Below are positions 61,800 through 64,000 of a stretch of DNA of 64,000 bases, in pieces. The stretch comes from Alphaproteobacteria bacterium (lineage in GTDB: Bacteria; Pseudomonadota; Alphaproteobacteria; UBA6615): the NCBI GenBank assembly GCA_021774445.1, contig JAJFJA010000033.1, forward strand, positions 1 to 64,000, in the 5' to 3' direction. The first letter of the stretch is position 1, and each line of letters begins with the position of its first letter. The position numbers were made by a program, and so were the translations under genes. Below the pieces are notes generated by a model. The model saw only the letters and a list, made by a program, of their open reading frames with translations. It did not search any database and was not told where the DNA came from.

Positions 61800-63155
61800 A
61801 TGTTGTACCGGAAGGCTCGTCAGCATCTTGGCGGGGCGTTCGCGTTAGCTGTTATGCTGGGGCTTGTGGCCGCTGCGCCGGCGCAGGCTCAGGATGGCTG
61901 GACAACGCCATTGGCGGAAAAGCTGGGTGTGACCCTGCTGGAGGACTTCGACTCAAGCGGTCCCGATGCCTGGGATCCAAACGAGCACCCGCTAGTGTTC
62001 ATTACAACCGAAGGGCCGGGCTACGGCGGCCTGCTTAGTGGCGTGTCTCGACCGGGGGTCGCCATCATTGACGGTGACACGCAAGAGGTTGTCGCCAGCA
62101 TGGTGGTCGATACACAGGCGTTGGGCTGGGGCTCCGTATTCGAGCCGCATGGTCTCGGCGTTTCGCCGGACGGGCAGTGGATTTATCTGCCGAGCGGTGA
62201 CGGTCGGGCCAAAGGGCGCTTGCTCGTGATCAACGCCCGCACCCTAAAACTCGACAAGGTGCTTGGCCTGATGGGCCGGCCGCATCATGCGAAGGCGTTC
62301 ACCGACGCCAATGGCAAACCCCTGTCCTACGCCTATGGTTGGGGTCAGCCGCTGTTCGTGATGGACCCCGCAGATGACAACAGGGTCGTCGGCGGCATCG
62401 ATTACAACGAAATGGGGATCGAAGGGTATTTGTATTTCGCATCTCCGGCCGGTGACGAGATCATCGCCAGCGGCAGGTTCCGCCAAGGCGTCGCGCGCAA
62501 TGCCCTGCATAGCAACGTCATGGTCCGGATCGATACGGCGACTTGGGAGATGATCGACTACATCCCCGTCGATGACAGCACCCCGGTTTGGGTCAGCTTT
62601 AGCGCCGACAACAAGTTCGCCTACTTCACCGGCGGCCACTCGAGCCAGGTGTTCAAGTATGACGTGGATGCCGGGGAGGTCGTCGCCCATGCCCGGGCAG
62701 CCGTCGAAGGTCCCTATGGTGGCCATCTGGGCTGGAACGACGTGGAGTTGTACACCGTCGGTAAGGGAGAAGGCTCGCACAACCGCGGCAAGGTGCTCGG
62801 CTTGATCAATACGGAATTGATGGACACGAGCACGCGGCCGGTGGACCAGTTCACCACGAACTGCATCCGCGGTGACCATGCGACGTTGCATCCGGATCCC
62901 GACGCCAATGAGATGTGGATCACCTGCAACTCCAGCTTCGAGGTCGTCGTTTTCGATCTCGATCAGAAAGAGGTGACTGCGCGCATCGCGATGCCCAATG
63001 GCGGCAGCACCCATTCGGGCTCTTTCGTCGCCTATGACGGTTGGGACGGTGAAGTCCTGTCCGATCAGAACGGTCTCCAGGGCAGCGCCCTTGCTTTGAA
63101 GCGCGAGCTTCTCGGCATGGCAAGCCCACGGCCGGCGCCGTCGGAAGATCACTAG
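61800..63155 (+). CDS. Periplasmic beta-propeller protein (YncE/YVTN-like)
   Basis: A 451-residue protein with a Sec signal (LGLVAAAPAQA, cleavage ~30). Repeated propeller blades are seen: GVAIIDGDTQEVVASMVVD, GLGVSPDGQWIYLPSGDGRAKGRLLVINARTLKLDKVL, PVWVSFSADNKFAYFTGGHSSQVFKYDVD and EVVVFDLDQKEVTARI. It resembles YVTN or cytochrome-cd1-type propellers but has no haem motif. A cytochrome gene follows after 87 bp, so electron transfer or a metal cofactor is possible. Ribosome site AGGAGG is 5 nt before the ATG. Confidence 0.75.
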   Translation: MLYRKARQHLGGAFALAVMLGLVAAAPAQAQDGWTTPLAEKLGVTLLEDFDSSGPDAWDPNEHPLVFITTEGPGYGGLLSGVSRPGVAIIDGDTQEVVASMVVDTQALGWGSVFEPHGLGVSPDGQWIYLPSGDGRAKGRLLVINARTLKLDKVLGLMGRPHHAKAFTDANGKPLSYAYGWGQPLFVMDPADDNRVVGGIDYNEMGIEGYLYFASPAGDEIIASGRFRQGVARNALHSNVMVRIDTATWEMIDYIPVDDSTPVWVSFSADNKFAYFTGGHSSQVFKYDVDAGEVVAHARAAVEGPYGGHLGWNDVELYTVGKGEGSHNRGKVLGLINTELMDTSTRPVDQFTTNCIRGDHATLHPDPDANEMWITCNSSFEVVVFDLDQKEVTARIAMPNGGSTHSGSFVAYDGWDGEVLSDQNGLQGSALALKRELLGMASPRPAPSEDH

Positions 63156-63242
63156 TCCGGTTCTCGGCAGGGGGCGGCGCCAAGTTAGGGCGTCGCTCCC
63201 GGCCAACCGCGCGACAGTAACCTCAAGAAAAGAGCTAGCAGG

Positions 63243-64000
63243 ATGGTCAAGGCTTTGAAAGCGACTGGCATCTTTGCCACCGCCATCGGGATTTTCGTCG
63301 CCGTCGCGGCCTGGCATCCGGCCGCCGCCCAGGATAACCCGATGATCGAAAAGGGCCGTCAGGTTTTCCTCACTGCCGGCGACGTCGGATGTGCCGCCTG
63401 TCACGGCATCTACGCGGAAGGCGATGTTGGCATCGGCCCCTACAATCGCGGCGTCGGCGAGATCGCAATTCGCGGCGCGTTGGATTCGGTCGACGAGATG
63501 TCGTTCCTCAAAGGCGAGTTGAGTGACGCCGAGATCGGTCAGATCGCAGCCTACTACGAGTGGCTCGGGCAGTTGCAGCTGGTCAAGGTTCTGGTCAAGC
63601 GCGGGCGCTTCATTCCCAGCGAGATTCAGGTCCATCCGGGCACCAAAGTCCAGTTCGTCGTCAACAATTCCGGCCGCGCGACTCAGACCTTCGGCAGCGA
63701 CAAAATGGACATCGGTGCATTCAAGGTGCAAGGCCGTACCGACCGGGATCTGATCTGGATAGCGCCCGACGCAGAAGGTGAGTTCGAATTGCGCTGCACG
63801 GACTGCCGCCTGAAGAACCAAGTGTTTGTGATCAAGGTTACGCGGGCAGCTCCGCCGTTCCCACCGACCCGGGAAGCAAAGGCACCCGAGGTCCAGCTCG
63901 TCTCGATCCCGGCCGAGCAACGCGATGTCGAACTGATCGCCAGTGGCCGAGACGTGTTCCTGAACGCCGCCGGTGTCGGCTGCGTTGCCTGCCACGGTCC
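63243..64000 (+). CDS. Cytochrome c / cupredoxin-like / cytochrome c fusion, 3' end outside the window
   Basis: At least 252 residues, cut by the window end. A Sec signal ends near AAAQD (about 30). Haem c motif 1 is CAACH (50-54). A beta-sandwich segment at ~125-200 resembles a cupredoxin (FIPSEIQVHPGTKVQFVVNNSG, then LRCTDC) but lacks the usual His ligand in the NNSG loop and after CTDC, so copper binding is doubtful. A second haem motif, CVACH, appears at 247-251. Probably a periplasmic electron carrier cotranscribed with the propeller gene. Confidence 0.8.
   Translation, partial: MVKALKATGIFATAIGIFVAVAAWHPAAAQDNPMIEKGRQVFLTAGDVGCAACHGIYAEGDVGIGPYNRGVGEIAIRGALDSVDEMSFLKGELSDAEIGQIAAYYEWLGQLQLVKVLVKRGRFIPSEIQVHPGTKVQFVVNNSGRATQTFGSDKMDIGAFKVQGRTDRDLIWIAPDAEGEFELRCTDCRLKNQVFVIKVTRAAPPFPPTREAKAPEVQLVSIPAEQRDVELIASGRDVFLNAAGVGCVACHG

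Noticed and set aside
62244..63995. A 583-codon minus-strand frame opposite the propeller and cytochrome genes
   Set aside because: It spans two well-supported genes and their gap; the apparent protein is typical antisense composition.

Overview
The window looks like chromosome of a GC-rich alphaproteobacterium, most likely a Rhodospirillales-type organism. This is inferred from gene content and codon use (class I PHB synthase, argC, the aminotransferase-hom-glpX-recJ run, DUF1344, an MlaEFD-type lipid transporter, FNR/FixK-type boxes) and not from any marker gene. Most of it is densely packed housekeeping and metabolic DNA. The one clear accessory segment starts at a tRNA-Glu gene.

Layout. 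1-12 kb: end of a CPA2-type antiporter, argC, hpt, a gamma-carbonic anhydrase homologue, phaC, an OmpA-like lipoprotein, then aminotransferase-hom-glpX-recJ. 12.2-16.4 kb: tRNA-Glu(UUC), with its 3' half repeated 1,388 bp downstream (48 of 50 bases identical). The repeats enclose a HEPN-like gene. Beyond them lie about 0.9 kb with no recognisable gene and a zinc-ribbon RES-domain (NAD-targeting toxin family) gene. 16.4-25.2 kb: a proteostasis/stress and envelope group with a Lon-like protease, an intimin-type beta-barrel with a secreted partner, Hsp20 and a second-type FtsH. hsp20 and ftsH diverge around an FNR-like palindrome. 25.4-32.6 kb: a stand-alone adenylation enzyme facing a carrier-thioesterase protein, exporters, DUF188, DUF1344 and MscS. 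32.6-35.3 kb: malate synthase A and a ROK sugar kinase.

35.3-40.5 kb is a seven-gene minus-strand operon joining an RsbU/RsbW/RsbV-like partner-switching module to an MCE (Mla-type) phospholipid ABC transporter. 40.6-46.2 kb holds many small or unknown genes: a coiled-coil acidic protein ending in a PopZ-like motif, an ECF sigma/anti-sigma pair with a haem protein, two paralogous ~67-residue proteins, and a methyltransferase. 46.4-49 kb has two PLP enzymes (D-threonine aldolase-like and threonine-synthase-like). 49-58 kb is a long minus-strand run: two tandem ATP-grasp-like paralogues, duplicated together with their upstream region, then a complete oligopeptide ABC transporter (dppABCDF-like).

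58-64 kb: a pentapeptide-repeat protein, a ferredoxin-NADP reductase-type flavoprotein, a degenerate MBL-fold protein, and an FNR-box-preceded pair coding for a periplasmic beta-propeller and a cytochrome c-cupredoxin-cytochrome c fusion that runs off the end.

The most unusual features are the partner-switch/Mla operon, the duplicated ATP-grasp genes beside a peptide transporter, the HEPN/RES accessory segment, and the two FNR-like boxes tying chaperones/proteases and electron-transfer proteins to low-oxygen control. All functional statements are from reading the sequence; no database search was run.
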